Positions 42,098 through 53,838 of a stretch of 64,000 bases of DNA are shown here, piece by piece. The stretch spans positions 18,634,867 to 18,698,866 of the forward strand of contig CM055071.1 in NCBI GenBank assembly GCA_029204045.2. Direction: 5' to 3'. The notes beneath the pieces were generated by a model. That model searched no databases and was not told the DNA's origin. It was given only the letters and a program-made list of their open reading frames with translations. The translations under genes and the position numbers were made by a program. This DNA comes from Tillandsia leiboldiana (Eukaryota; Streptophyta; Magnoliopsida; Poales; Bromeliaceae). Numbering within the stretch: position 1 is the first letter of the stretch; each line of letters starts with the position of its first letter.

Positions 42098-44208
42098 TGT
42101 AAGAAAAATACGGATATATGCGCAGCGGAAGAAAGAAACGCAATTAAAATTTTTTCTTAAACCAAGATCACCTCATGTTTTGTTTTAGATCATAAAAAGG
42201 TAATCTAATTGATCTCATCAATTAGGATTTAATTTTTACCTTGCGCGGGTCGAGATCACCGCGAAGCCGACGATCGTTGGTAAAAATTGTTCGTCCTTGA
42301 TAGCCGCGCTCGCACCCGGCCTCTACTTGTGTCCACACGGAATTACGCCCTTGATCGAAAAATCGATCTCCTTGATTCGCGATCCGATCGCGAATTAATT
42401 CTTGCGTCGATGTAAGGAGGATGAATCAATCTTCTAATTGTGCTAGCAATCTTCCGAAGATCGAGAACGATTAATTATGGAGGACTTTAGGAAAAGGGAG
42501 AGGATAGGCGGCTAGGGTTTTCTCACGTTCCGCGACTTGATTAATTTCCACTTTATCTTTCTCCAAAATTGTTACGTATCACATAAGTACTACCTATTCT
42601 TATAATAGGAAGTTGGTCGGCTATAACAAAATTAAATCTTATAATTAGTTACAAAAAGATCTCCTAAAATATAGTAACTAATTAAATCTTATAATTAGTT
42701 ACAAAGAAAGATCTAGTAACTAATTAAATCTTATAATTAGTTACAAAGAAAAGATCTCCTAAAATATAGTAACTAATTAAATCTTATAATTAGTTACAAA
42801 GAAAGATCTTTTAAATTAAATCTCAAGATAAAATCTAGTAACTAATTAGATCTTATAATTAGTTACAAAGAAAGATCTTTTAAATTAAATCTCAAGATAA
42901 AATCTAGTAACTAATTAAATCGAATCCTAATCCGATTGGATTATCCATTATCCTACGTGTGTAACATTTACACATAAGTCCTCCAAATATTTACTAACGA
43001 TTAGTAAATACACCATGCAATTTTTGCACTTAAATACCTCTAATTTACAATAATTGCAAATTAGTCCTTTTACTAATAAATTAGTAAACTCTAGTATTGT
43101 GATTATAATTAATCCATTCTATAAACTTCTTTATCATCTCCTTGATATCGATCATGCGCGATTCCTTATGTGTGTGACCTAATAGGTTCAATTCTGTCTG
43201 GTAGTGAGATATGATGCGATCCCCATCGACATCATCATCGAAACTCCTTTTGATGGATCAAACACTTTTGATTCTTCCATCGTATAATAATTATTCGCCT
43301 ATAATTATTCTTATTGGTTCCCACAATCCACCAGTGACGCCTAGCAGCATATGATGGCAATCCAGTCAGAAGTGAATATTGGACTGAACCTCAAGGTGCA
43401 GTTACCGTACAATACAATCCTTCTATCGCATAGTCCCAACTGAGTGGAGGTCATGGAATACTCGTCAAACCCCATCACCCGTTATATGACAAATTTGATA
43501 GGACACAAGCTCATATGGTTACTCTTGGAAACACCTTTCCATGAACCATATTACCCCGGCCGAGGATTTCTGAGCTTTGCCTTACAAATAGCATAGGACT
43601 AATTATCTCTCTACCGAGAGCGATATATCCCCTATAAACAAACACCCATTCCTAATATGAACCGACTGCAGCCAACATATACTACTAAGACCCGTGACTA
43701 GGATCAGAGTTTGCATAGTCAAACTACAGTAGCCTCATACTGAATGGCCGTGGTGTCGCAGGTCTAAGGATCAGTTGTACCACTGCAACATCGAATCAGT
43801 TATTGACGAAAGAGTAGACATCCAAGTAACTATTCGTAATTGGTCACGCTCAGTGCCCTTGTTCTATAACAACCACCTGCACGTTCGCTCCAGTGTCCCC
43901 ACACTAATGACTTGAGACTCGTCATCCTAAAAGAGAGCGACACATACATCAATCTTGCCGGATCAATCATCGTCCCCATGATGATCCTCCGATTGAGAGC
44001 ATTTATGACTTAATCACTAATAATATGTATCTCAAATTCTTAACTCTTAAGAATATACATTATCATCTCATTAATTCAAAGGACGATTCATGGACACATC
44101 AAACATGAATGGCATAAAATGCCCAAATTATAATAAAGATCAAGTACAAATATGTCCCATATAATAAAATGCGTCAGCCTGATAGGCTTTTGGGGCATAC
44201 AACTAACA
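42098..44208 (-). repeat. 3' LTR (element orientation) of the Copia element
   Basis: Plus strand reads TGTAAGAAAAATACGG to AACTAACA. Contains the palindrome array at 42631-42920. Confidence 0.9.
42631..42920. repeat. GTAACTAATT/AATTAGTTAC inverted-repeat array in the Copia LTR
   Basis: Five AATTAGTTAC words (about 42643, 42693, 42734, 42787, 42858) alternate with five GTAACTAATT words (about 42674, 42717, 42769, 42838, 42907). Neighbours can pair across a short AAATCTTAT loop. The same array is at about 49975-50265 in the other LTR. Confidence 0.8.
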
Positions 44209-44222
44209 ATCTCCCACTTGCA
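44209..44222 (-). other. Polypurine tract of the Copia element
   Basis: On the minus strand GCAAGTGGGAGATT directly precedes the TGTTAG start of the LTR. Confidence 0.75.
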
Positions 44223-44948
44223 CTAAAGCCAATCAGTCATATATCTAATGCCCATCTTCTCAAGATGAGTCTCTAGTTTTTGCTGAGTCAAAGCCTTAGT
44301 TAGCGGGTCCGCCACGTTATCTGCGGAGGCAACCTTCTGCACTTCAATATGTTTATCTTTGATGTACTCTCTGATCTTGTGATACCGCCGCTCGATATGT
44401 TTGGATTTCTGATGAGATCTCGGCTCCTTAGCTAATGCTATGGCGCCATTATTATCACAAAATAGTGGCAGGGGATCCCTACTAGAGGGAACCACCCCAA
44501 GCTCAGTGATAAATTTCTTGATCCAAACAACTTCCTTGGTAGCTTCAGATGCAGCGATGTACTCCGCCTCCATAGTAGAATCAGCAATCGTCTCTTGTTT
44601 AGAACTCTTCCAAACTATTGACCCACCATTGCAAATAAATAGATACCCAGACGTAGACTTTCTATCGTCTATATCAGACATAAAGTCTGAATCTGTATAG
44701 CCATTAATTTTGAGTTCTCCACCTCCAAGAACCAAGAACATATCCTTTGTTCTTCTCAAGTACTTAAGGATATTCTTCACCGCTACCCAATGCTCTTCGC
44801 CTGGGTTCGACTGATATCGACTAGTGACACTCACAGCCTGTGCTATATCAGGTCGAGTACATAGCATCGCATACATTAAACTCCCTATTGCGGAAGCATA
44901 AGGGATCCTGCTCATGTGACTTCTCTCTTCAGGTGTCTTAGGAGACAT
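44223..44948 (-). CDS. pol: RT end and RNase H of the Copia element
   Basis: 241 codons. IPYASAIGSLMYAMLCTRPD and RYQSNPGEEHW belong to the RT end; RNase H follows with GYTDSDF, STSGYLF, the ADSTMEAEYIAASEA helix, CDNNGAIALAKEP and HIERRYHKIRE. It is shifted from the upstream frame by a 1-2 base indel near 44950. Confidence 0.92.
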   Translation of the reverse strand: MSPKTPEERSHMSRIPYASAIGSLMYAMLCTRPDIAQAVSVTSRYQSNPGEEHWVAVKNILKYLRRTKDMFLVLGGGELKINGYTDSDFMSDIDDRKSTSGYLFICNGGSIVWKSSKQETIADSTMEAEYIAASEATKEVVWIKKFITELGVVPSSRDPLPLFCDNNGAIALAKEPRSHQKSKHIERRYHKIREYIKDKHIEVQKVASADNVADPLTKALTQQKLETHLEKMGIRYMTDWL

Positions 44949-47236
44949 TTAGAGAGGTGAATTCCATGTCTTAGAGGTACCATACCCCTTTTGGAATTCT
45001 CCATGCTGAACCTTTTCAACACTTCATCTATGTACATAGCTTGCGATAAACCAAGCAACTTCTTAGGTCTATCCCTATAGACCTTTATCCCTAGGATATA
45101 AGATGCTTCTCCAAGGTCTTTCATAGAAAACTCTTTGGATAACCATAACTTCACCGATGTTAACATAGGAATGTCATTCCCAATTAGGAGTATGTCATCC
45201 ACGTACAATACGAGGAAAGTAACAGCACTCCCACTAACCTTTTTATACACACACGGCTCTTCTTCATTTCTGATGAAATCGAACGATTCGACTGCATCAT
45301 TGAAACGAGTGTTCCAACTTCGAGAAGCTTGCTTCAACCCATAAATGGATCGTTGAAGCTTGCACACTTTATGACTTCTATCTTTGGTAGTGAAACCCAA
45401 AGGCTGCTCCATATAGATTTCTTCTTCAAGATATCCATTCAGGAAAGCAGTTTTTACATCCATTTGCCAGATCTCGTAGTCATAATGTGCAGCAATAGCA
45501 AGCAGAGTTCTGATGGATTTAAGCATGGCTACAGGTGAAAAGGTATCCTGATAGTCAATGCCTTCGCGTTGACTATAACCTTTTGCTACCAGCCTAGCTT
45601 TATAGGTCTCTACCTTTCCATCAGAACCAATCTTTCTCTTGAAGATCCATTTGCATCCAACGGGTACAATACCCTCCGGTGGATCAACCAAAGTCCAAAC
45701 TTGATTGGAGTACATTGAGTCTATTTCAGACTTCATGGCTTCCAACCATTTTTCGGAGTCGATGTCTGACATCGCCTCGCTATAAGTCTTAGGATCATCT
45801 CTAAGATCCTTGTCTCCCACTAGGAACATTTCCTCCATGTCCTCTATAAATAATCCCATGTATTTATCAGGAGGATGAGAGATTCTACTAGACTTGCGAG
45901 GTGGCAATGTAATCTCTGGTATCACAGAGTTATCAGGAAGGGCTCTTGGAATGCTCGATTCTAAAGAGACTTTCTCCTCTACTTCTATTTTTCTCCCACT
46001 GCCTCCTGCTAAAATAAATTCATTTTCAAGAAAGAAGGCATGTCGGCTCACAATCACATTGTGACTTTCTGGGAGATAAAAATTGTATCCAAGTGATTCC
46101 TTGGGATAACCAATGAATCTTCCCTTGACTGATCTGCTTTCCAATTTGTCCGTCTTTAATTTCTTAATATAAACCGGACACCCCCAAGTCTTAATGTGAG
46201 TAAAACTTGGCTTCCTACCGTGCCACATCTCATATGGTGTGGTGGGAACAGATTTGGAAGGTACTCTGTTTAAAATATAAATAGCCGTAAGAAGTGCATA
46301 GCCCCAAAGTGACGTAGGTAAATCTGTAAAACTCATCATAGATCGAACCATATCTAATAAAGTTCGATTCCTCCGTTCAGACACCCCATTCAGTTCTGGT
46401 GTTCCAGGAGGAGTCCATTGAGAGACAATACCATTATTCTTGAGGTAGGTTAAGAAATCCATGCTAAGGTATTCCCCTCCTCGATCGGATCGAAGAGCCT
46501 TAATCAGTTTTTCCATTTGCTTTTCTACTTCTTGTCTAAACTCTTTAAACTTTTCAAAGACTTCAGACTTGTGTTTAATTAAATACACGTACCCATACCG
46601 TGAATAATCATCAGTAAAGGTAATAAAGTAGAGATAGCCGCCCCAAGCAGACACATCGAATGGGCCACATACATCAGTATGTATCAGGGCGAGTACTTCA
46701 GTAGCTCTCTGTCCTTGTCCAACAAAGGGAGACTTAGTCATTTTTCCTTGAAGACATGATTCACAAGCTGGGTATGGTTCAGGGAGTAAGGATCCTAAGA
46801 TACCATCCTTAGCCAGCTTGTTAACCCTATCTTCTCCAATGTGACCAAGCCTCAGATGCCACAAGTATGTTTTGTTTACCTCCTCTCTAGGTCTTTTAAA
46901 AACAATAGTATTCTCATTCATGCCATTGTGAACTGTATTCATACTAACATCCATATGTAAGTAATAGAGATTGTCTATTAAAGAACCACAACCTATCAAA
47001 TTATTTCTCAAATAAATTGAACAAATGTTTGATTCAAAAATAAACTTATAACCTTCCAATACTAAACGTGAAACGGAAATAAGGTTTCTAGTCGCACTAG
47101 GAACATAAAGACAATCTCTAAGTTCTAAAACTACTCCTGTCGGTAGACATAAAGGATAAGTCCCTACAGCAACAGCAGCAACTCTTGCTCCGTTTCCAAC
47201 GCGTAGGGTAAGCTCTCCATCCCTAAGTCGTCTACT
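44912..47236 (-). CDS. pol: Protease end, integrase and RT of the Copia element
   Basis: The frame is open from the protease C-terminus (first candidate start is TTG at 47059). Integrase has HLRLGHIGEDRV, the zinc finger end CESCLQGK, and DDE residues in HTDVCGPF, SDRGGEYLS and PELNGVSERRNRT. RT shows KWIFKRKIGSDGKVETYKAR, MDVKTAFLNGYLEEEIYMEQ and the catalytic LYVDDILLIG. In Copia elements these are cut from a polyprotein by the protease. Confidence 0.92.
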   Translation of the reverse strand, partial: SRRLRDGELTLRVGNGARVAAVAVGTYPLCLPTGVVLELRDCLYVPSATRNLISVSRLVLEGYKFIFESNICSIYLRNNLIGCGSLIDNLYYLHMDVSMNTVHNGMNENTIVFKRPREEVNKTYLWHLRLGHIGEDRVNKLAKDGILGSLLPEPYPACESCLQGKMTKSPFVGQGQRATEVLALIHTDVCGPFDVSAWGGYLYFITFTDDYSRYGYVYLIKHKSEVFEKFKEFRQEVEKQMEKLIKALRSDRGGEYLSMDFLTYLKNNGIVSQWTPPGTPELNGVSERRNRTLLDMVRSMMSFTDLPTSLWGYALLTAIYILNRVPSKSVPTTPYEMWHGRKPSFTHIKTWGCPVYIKKLKTDKLESRSVKGRFIGYPKESLGYNFYLPESHNVIVSRHAFFLENEFILAGGSGRKIEVEEKVSLESSIPRALPDNSVIPEITLPPRKSSRISHPPDKYMGLFIEDMEEMFLVGDKDLRDDPKTYSEAMSDIDSEKWLEAMKSEIDSMYSNQVWTLVDPPEGIVPVGCKWIFKRKIGSDGKVETYKARLVAKGYSQREGIDYQDTFSPVAMLKSIRTLLAIAAHYDYEIWQMDVKTAFLNGYLEEEIYMEQPLGFTTKDRSHKVCKLQRSIYGLKQASRSWNTRFNDAVESFDFIRNEEEPCVYKKVSGSAVTFLVLYVDDILLIGNDIPMLTSVKLWLSKEFSMKDLGEASYILGIKVYRDRPKKLLGLSQAMYIDEVLKRFSMENSKRGMVPLRHGIHLSKCLLRHLKREVT

Positions 47237-47987
47237 TTTTTTTTAGCGCCTGCATTGAAATACACAAATGCGAGGTGCATCCCGAGTCAATGACCCATGT
47301 AAAAGTAGAACAAACCGATAAGCAAGTAGTTTCAATGATATGAATCTCGGACATACCTTCCAAAGTTTTATCCTTCACCTTGTCCTTATTGACTTTTAGC
47401 ATTCCTTCAGCCGTGACCAACATATTCAACAGCTCGGCGAGAGTGCAAGTAATTTTATTCATTTGAAAATTTAAAATAAACTGAGAAAATGAATCAGGTA
47501 ATGATTGTAAGATCAAATCAATTTGAAGTTCTGCGTCCATAGTCATTCCGAGCTTCTCAAGCTCCTCAATGTCCTTAATCATCGCCAAGCAATGATTATT
47601 GACTGAGTGACCATCAGACATCTTAGTCCTGAACAGTCGCCTTGACACCTCGTAACGAGCTGTTCGACTTTGCTCATCATACAACTCTTTAAGATGGAGC
47701 AAGATGTCAGTAGCACTCTCCATGTGCTCATGCTGGCGTTGCAACTCATTACTCATAGACGCAAGCATGTAGCATTTTACCTTCATGTCATCATCAGTCT
47801 ATTTATTTCTAGCATCTTTCTGTTGAGCTGTTGGATTTGCGGGCATTGCTGGAGCCTCCGTGTCCAACACATAGGCTAATTTCTCAGAATTGAGAACAAT
47901 TCTCAAATTCCTCAGCCAATCGGTGAAATTCGGTCTAGTTAGGCGATTAGTATCAAGTATTTTGACAAGTGGGTTAGAGGCGGACAT
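47232..47987 (-). pseudogene. gag: gag and protease start of the Copia element (broken)
   Basis: Gag starts at ATG 47987 (SASNPLVKILDTNRL, NFTDWLRNLRIVL). A TAG about 63 codons in falls where relatives have Trp (RNK-stop-TDDDMKVK). The same frame continues with the UBN2-type gag core (YMLASMSNELQRQHE, LQSLPDSF) and reaches the protease motif WVIDSGCTSHLC. It then shifts at an eight-A run near 47237-47244. A CCHC knuckle is not obvious between gag and protease. Confidence 0.85.
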
Positions 47988-49424
47988 TTTCTGCAGATGG
48001 TTAAGATTCTAATTAGTTATGTACTTAATCATAATCCATTTTGATTAGGGGCTTTAAATCTAAATGGTGCCTCCCACTAATTTTAGCGAATCTCCACACT
48101 CCCCGAGTGGAGAAAACAAAAACTTTACTAAAAGTTTCTAGTGGGAATTGCGGTCCCATCTATTTGCACACTACCTCATCCTGACAGATTCTTGGCAATG
48201 AGTAAAGAAATGAGTGAACAACTCTTGTTCAATGCTTCTCAAGCAAATCGCAATTTTATCTTTGGCCTCCAAAAATATAGGCCTCATCCTAACAGATTCT
48301 TGGCCTTATCTTTTGGTTAAGTTAGACCCACCGTTCATTATGCAAATAAAAAGGTCATTGAATCCTCATCCTGACAGATTCTTGGATTCAACCCCCTTTC
48401 TTACCACATAGCATCTCATGCCAATAGAATGGTTGCGGCTCCCTAATGCAACTGACCCCCGTGTCCGGGTGCATCAATCAACACTAAAGAGACGCCCACA
48501 CCCTACAACGATGGAAGGCCACTAATGGGTTCATAATACCATTAACTTAATATTTTATTTAGGGAGATTTGTTATCTCATCAGTTTTAATTTATTATAAA
48601 TTTTACATCTCATGCAAACCATCGCATCATATGCACATATATCGCATATATATATATATTTAAAAATAACTACCGGTGATGATCATGGATTTTAATTTGA
48701 TTCGAGCCTGAGCCACCAGGCCGGAATCGGGTCAGAGGGTATTACACACAAAAACTTGCTCTGCATCTTGATCAGATTGGAGTAGATCAACTCTTGTCGG
48801 CTCCCTCGATCAATATTTGGTCCAAACTTGATCTGCACCGCATCAACTCTTGAATGGAACAAATCGTCATGGAACCTAGAACTACCCCTTTACCGTTTAA
48901 TTTTTGCAACAATTACAATACAACCCATAATAATAATGAGACGCGCAGGTCTCCAAATTACATAATTTAATTGGTGCACGCAGGCACTCAAAAGGAATCT
49001 AACACTGGGTCCTTATTAAATTACACCCATTCACATCATCACAAGGTTGCTATCCATGATCATCACCTCATACACATCACAGGCATATAAAATAAAATTC
49101 TCTAATTCGATTTCTAATTAATTGGGTTTCAAATTAATTTTAAATTGCGATCTTGCACAAAGCAACCACAAGGCGCGCATGATCACATCATGTAAAAATC
49201 CGTCATGCAAGGCAATGCCAATCTAATTAGCATTGTAGCCCTTGCCTGCAAGTGTGCTAATTTAATTAACGTTGCGGCCTCTTGCCTGCAAGTGTGCTAA
49301 TTAATTAGCGTTTCAAAACAATCAAAAATATACTCAAAAACAATCTTCATTGTTTTGATTTTGATCGTTCCAGAAAAACCCAATCAACATCGAAAAAGAG
49401 ATTAGATCTAAAACAAACGATGAG
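47988..49424 (-). other. 5' leader of the Copia element
   Basis: Noncoding stretch between primer site and gag, about 1.4 kb. Three spaced copies of a CATCCT(G/A)ACAGATTCTTGG word lie at about 48177, 48285 and 48366, and a repeated TTGCCTGCAAGTGTGCTAAT near 49241 and 49282. No other feature was seen. Confidence 0.7.
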
Positions 49425-49440
49425 GGTGGCTCTGATACCA
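49425..49440 (-). other. Primer-binding site of the Copia element
   Basis: The minus strand reads TGGTATCAGAGCCACC one base after the 5' LTR, matching initiator tRNA-Met. Confidence 0.92.
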
Positions 49441-49441
49441 C

Positions 49442-51510
49442 TGTAAGAAAAATACGGATATATGCGCAGCGGAAGAAAGAAACGCAATTAAAATTTTTTC
49501 TTAAACCAAGATCACCTCATGTTTTGTTTTAGATCATAAAAAGGTAATCTAATTGATCTCATCAATTAGGATTTAATTTTTACCTTGCGCGGGTCGAGAT
49601 CACCGCGAAGCCGACGATCGTTGGTAAAAATTGTTCGTCCTTGATAGCCGCGCACACACCCGGCCTCTACTTGTGTCCACACGGAATTACGTCCTTGATC
49701 GAAAAATCGATCTCCTTGATTCGCGATCCGATCGCGAATTAATTCTTGCGTCGATGTAAGGAGGATGAATCAATCTTCTAATTGTGCTAGCAATCTTCCG
49801 AAGATCGAGAACGATTAATTATGGAGGACTTTAGGAAAAGGGAGAGGATAGGCGGCTAGGGTTTTCTCACGTTCCGCGACTTGATTAATTTCCACTTTAT
49901 CTTTCTCCAAAATTGTTACGTATCACATACGTACTACCTATTCTTATAATAGGAAGTTGGCCGGCTATAACAAAATTAAATCTTATAATTAGTTACAAAA
50001 AGATCTCCTAAAATATAGTAACTAATTAAATCTTATAATTAGTTACAAAGAAAGATCTAGTAACTAATTAAATCTTATAATTAGTTACAAAGAAAAGATC
50101 TCCTAAAATATAGTAACTAATTAAATCTTATAATTAGTTACAAAGAAAGATCTTTTAAATTAAATCTCAAGATAAAATCTAGTAACTAATTAGATCTTAT
50201 AATTAGTTACAAAGAAAGATCTTTTAAATTAAATCTCAAGATAAAATCTAGTAACTAATTAAATCGAATCCTAATCCGATTGGATTATCCATTATCCTAC
50301 GTGTGTAACATTTACACATAAGTCCTCCAAATATTTACTAACGATTAGTAAATACACCATGCAACTTTTGCACTTAAATACCTCTAATTTACAATAATTA
50401 CAAATTAGTCCTTTTACTAATAAATTAGTAAACTTTAGTATTGTGATTATAATTAATCCATTCTATAAACTTCTTTATCATCTCCTTGATATCGATCATG
50501 CGCGATTCCTTATGTGTGTGACCCAATAGGTTCAATTCTGTCTGGTAGTGAGATATGATGTGATCCCCATCGACATCATCATCGAAACTCCTTTTGATGG
50601 ATCAAACACTTTTGATTCTTCCATCGTATAATAATTATTCGCCTATAATTATTCTTATTGGTTCCCACAATCCACCAGTGACGCCTAGCAGCATATGATG
50701 GCAATCCAGTCAGAAGTGAATATTGGACTGAACCTCAAGGTGCAGTTACCGTACAATACAATCCTTCTATCGCATAGTCCCAACTGAGTGGAGGTCATGG
50801 AATACTCGTCAAACCCCATCACTCGTTATATGACAAATTTGATAGGACACAAGCTCATATGGTTACTCTTGGAAACACCTTTCCATGAACCATATTACCC
50901 CGACCGAGGATTTCTGAGCTTTGCCTTACAAATAGCATAGGACTAATTATCTCTCTACCGAGAGCGATAGATCCCCTATAAACAAACACCCATTCCTAAT
51001 ATGAACCGACTGCAGCCAACATATACTATTAAGACCCGTGACTAGGATCAGAGTTTGCATAGTCAAACTACAGTAGCCTCATACTGAATGGTCGTGGTGT
51101 CGCAGGTCTAAGGATCAGTTGTACCACTGCAACATCGAATCAGTTACTGACGAAAGAGTAGACATCCAAGTAACTATTCGTAATTGGTCACGCTCAGTTC
51201 CCTTGTTCTATAACAATCACCTGCACGTTCGCTCCAGTGTCCCCACACTAATGACTTGAGACTCGTCATCCTAAAAGAGAGCGACACATACATCAATCTT
51301 GCCGGATCAATCATTGTCCCCATGATGATCCTCCGATTGAGAGCATTTATGACTTAATCACTAATAATATGTATCTCAAATTCTTAACTCTTAAGAATGT
51401 ACATTATCATCTCATTAATTCAAAGGACGATTCATGGACACATCAAACATGAATGGCATAAAATGCCCAAATTATAATAAAGATCAAGTACAAATATGTC
51501 CCATATAATA
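49442..51510 (-). repeat. 5' LTR (element orientation) of the Copia element, truncated
   Basis: Matches 42098-44208 from its TGTAAG end but stops at CCATATAATA; about 40 bp including the terminal bases are missing. The missing end is replaced by a 20-bp copy of nearby LTR sequence. Confidence 0.9.
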
Positions 51511-51530
51511 AATTATAATAAAGATCAAGT
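51511..51530. repeat. 20-bp templated filler at the truncated Copia LTR end
   Basis: The same 20 bases occur at about 51470-51489 inside the LTR. Such copies are typical of end-joining repair of a double-strand break. The junction recurs in the duplicate block (58174-58193). Confidence 0.7.
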
Positions 51531-52886
51531 TGTCATTAGTGTTGTTGAGTTTTTGGGCTCGATTTATTTACTGTTATATTTCTGATCTGACCGCGGCTCT
51601 TTTGGGGACTACTAGGTCCGGGCGTCAACAGAGAGCAAGGTTCGGTCTCCGGAGTGCAGTCTTTGCACAATCGAGGTGGGTAGTTTTGGTAATTACCGGC
51701 GTGGTGTCGTTCTCGAATATTCGTTTTGATAAAGTAGATCTGCTTGGTAATTTGACTAACCCCGTAACATGTGAATCCCGTGTATTATGTTAATCAAAGC
51801 GGCTGCGGTCGCAGGATCGTTAGACTATTCTGACTAAAGCGGCTGACGTCGTAACCCTATTATGACACTTATATTGCTTACACGCACACCGGCAGTTTGG
51901 CCATTGCACAGGGTGTATTTTTTCGGAAAGATGGTAAGTTATTTTACCCGTGTACCCCACAAGGGGAGGTTAGTGGGGACCCCTCAAGGAGAGGCGACTG
52001 CTACTTGGGCAGTGGAGGGGTTGGGGGCACCAAGAAGATGAGTACGGTATTGGGGTTGGGGCCCAAAATATTCTGAAAGCTGGGGTAGGTGCCCAGTGTG
52101 ACTTTCGACAGGGATTTAGCGATGCATGAGAGGGGGAGGGGGGGGGGGGGGAGTAAATGCTCCAGTGATTCGGTGTGTTCTTTCTGTTATTGCATTTACT
52201 TATACGTTTCTCTACTTTATCAGTCACTGACAACCCACACTGTGACAAGTCTAAGCAGGGGTGGGAACCGGGACGACGGTGAGGCATTAGTTAGAGGACC
52301 CTAGCCATGAGGGCTAGTAAACGATACGTTATCTTCTTCACTTTTGGTTATTACGTCATACTAAGGTTAGTTAAACTGTGATACATTTACTGTGGTTTCT
52401 GATGGATGTTGGAATCATGTTTTCCTATAACTAATTGGTGAATGTTAGGATGTGTAATTGCGGCTAGTTTTCAAATACAAACCCGGTTTAAAAAGTGTTT
52501 TCAAAGCAGGTGCCGTGTGGGCACCGATTTTAAAACCCGTGGATTTATCCTTTCAAGTTAATGGCCGCTCAAAGAGTTTGCGAAAACGTTTTGGAAAAGC
52601 TGGGTGTCGAGTGGGCACCGATTTACAAACCCATGGGTTTATGCTATAGGCTGTATGAGATAGCGGTGATGGTATGATATATTGTATTCTTTCCTCTTTG
52701 TCTGTCATGGTTGGAATGGTTAAAGTATGTGCTCTATTGGTAACGCCGTGCATATACAAAGGAGACTCCGCCCGTCTGGGGAGTGAATTTGTATATGTGG
52801 CGGGTCTGATACGCGCCGGGGGCGAGGTCTATTCAAAAAAAAAATGGGTACGTTTTTCGCTCTTTTAGAACCTCCGGGGCGTGACA
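51531..52886 (+). mobile_element. Tekay-type LTR right half (F1), probable continuation of LTR I
   Basis: GAG/GTGGGT at 51675/51676, H1-H3 hairpins, a long G-run near 52137-52151, and a GGGGCGTGACA end followed by a decayed primer site (TGGTATCATTG at 52894). Together with 40620-42097 it gives about 2.83 kb, close to the 2.65 kb of element A LTRs. Confidence 0.75.
51886..52806 (+). other. Hairpins H1, H2 (two copies) and H3 in LTR F1
   Basis: H1 at 51886-51916: ACACC/GGTGT, GCAGT/ATTGC, TTGGCC loop. H2 at 52509-52525 (GGTGCC/GGCACC, loop GTGTG) and 52603-52619 (GGTGTC/GGCACC, loop GAGTG). H3: 52751-52760 pairs perfectly with 52788-52797; inner ACTCC/GGAGT; then GGCGGGTCTG. Confidence 0.65.
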
Positions 52887-53838
52887 GATTATATGGTATC
52901 ATTGAAAACGACTTTAACCACTGTGGCCAGTGACCAACATCCACAAAATGTATTATCACGAGTGACTAACCAAGTTGATAACCAAAGTATAGGTGTGTCA
53001 CATATTAGCGTGAGCGCAGGGAAAAAGGGGATAGAGTCCCAGTGTTTGTAGGTCAAGGTGCTAGACCAATTAAGTCTAGGATTAACTCGGTTTCTTTGTA
53101 TGCACGGTTAATGGCCCGAAATCGCTCTTCAATCGATGGTGCAAAAGAGGATACGACGGTTCCGGCAACAGTGGAGAATCGGCTACTCCAACAACGGTTA
53201 CGCGACATGGCTAAGCGCTTTCCCTTTTTGTTAGGAAAGACGAACCCCACACGGCTCGACTTCACAAGGATGGTCTACATAACGACACTATTCGGGTAAA
53301 TACCGACGGTGGGTTTACCCGTCTACCGAGAAGTAATCGGCGGGACCACTGTGGTGGGGCGGGAATTGGCCGTTCCAGCACCCGGCAGAAGGATCATGAG
53401 CCTGCCAGGGGCCGAAAACGACCCGAGCCATAACCCGGGAATCACTTTCCCAACGGGAGCCGACCACCCCAGTATCCGAAGACGCCGCAAGGAACCTGAG
53501 GCACAACAGACAAGGGAATCAATCCGTCATGGAGTATCAACGAGAATTCATAAGGCTGGCCAATTGTGTTCCCTTTGCCATAAGGGATGAAGCTCACAAA
53601 GTCCGCTTCTTCGTAGCCGGATTGCGGAGCAATATTTTCAAAGTTGTGCAAGTAGCGGAACTTCACACCTTCCAGAAAGTGGTGGATAGGGCCACCATAG
53701 TGGAGCGCGGATTCGCGGTGACGCGTGCCCGACGAGAGGACTCGGAGTACAACAAGGATAAGAAACGCCCCCAGCCCTTCTCGGGAAGGGAATTCCCTAG
53801 CGGGGACCGGCCTTACATCATCTGCAGAAGGGCACCCC
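52887..53838 (+). pseudogene. gag: gag remnant downstream of LTR F1
   Basis: Readable pieces: an N-terminal segment (ENRLLQQRLRDMA, about 53175) and, from 53529, MEYQREFIRLANCVPF, FVAGLRSNIFKVVQ and LHTFQKVVDRAT, all close to element A gag. The central gag core is missing or scrambled. It is cut at 53838 by LTR E1. Confidence 0.8.

Larger units (their letters stand above)
42098..51510 (-). mobile_element. Copia element of the Tork/Angela group, right end truncated
   Basis: LTRs are 42098-44208 (2,111 bp) and 49442-51510 (lacking about the last 40 bp on the plus strand, i.e. the start of the 5' LTR in element orientation). Coding order on the minus strand is gag, protease, integrase, RT, RNase H, the Copia order. 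The LTRs are roughly 99% identical by eye. Gag-pol has a nonsense codon and two frameshifts. No target duplication can be seen because one end is lost. The lineage is inferred from LTR size and protein motifs. Confidence 0.9.

Noticed and set aside
41243..42160. Frames up to 277 codons in LTR I
   Set aside because: GC-rich array, open on both strands, partly running into the Copia LTR.
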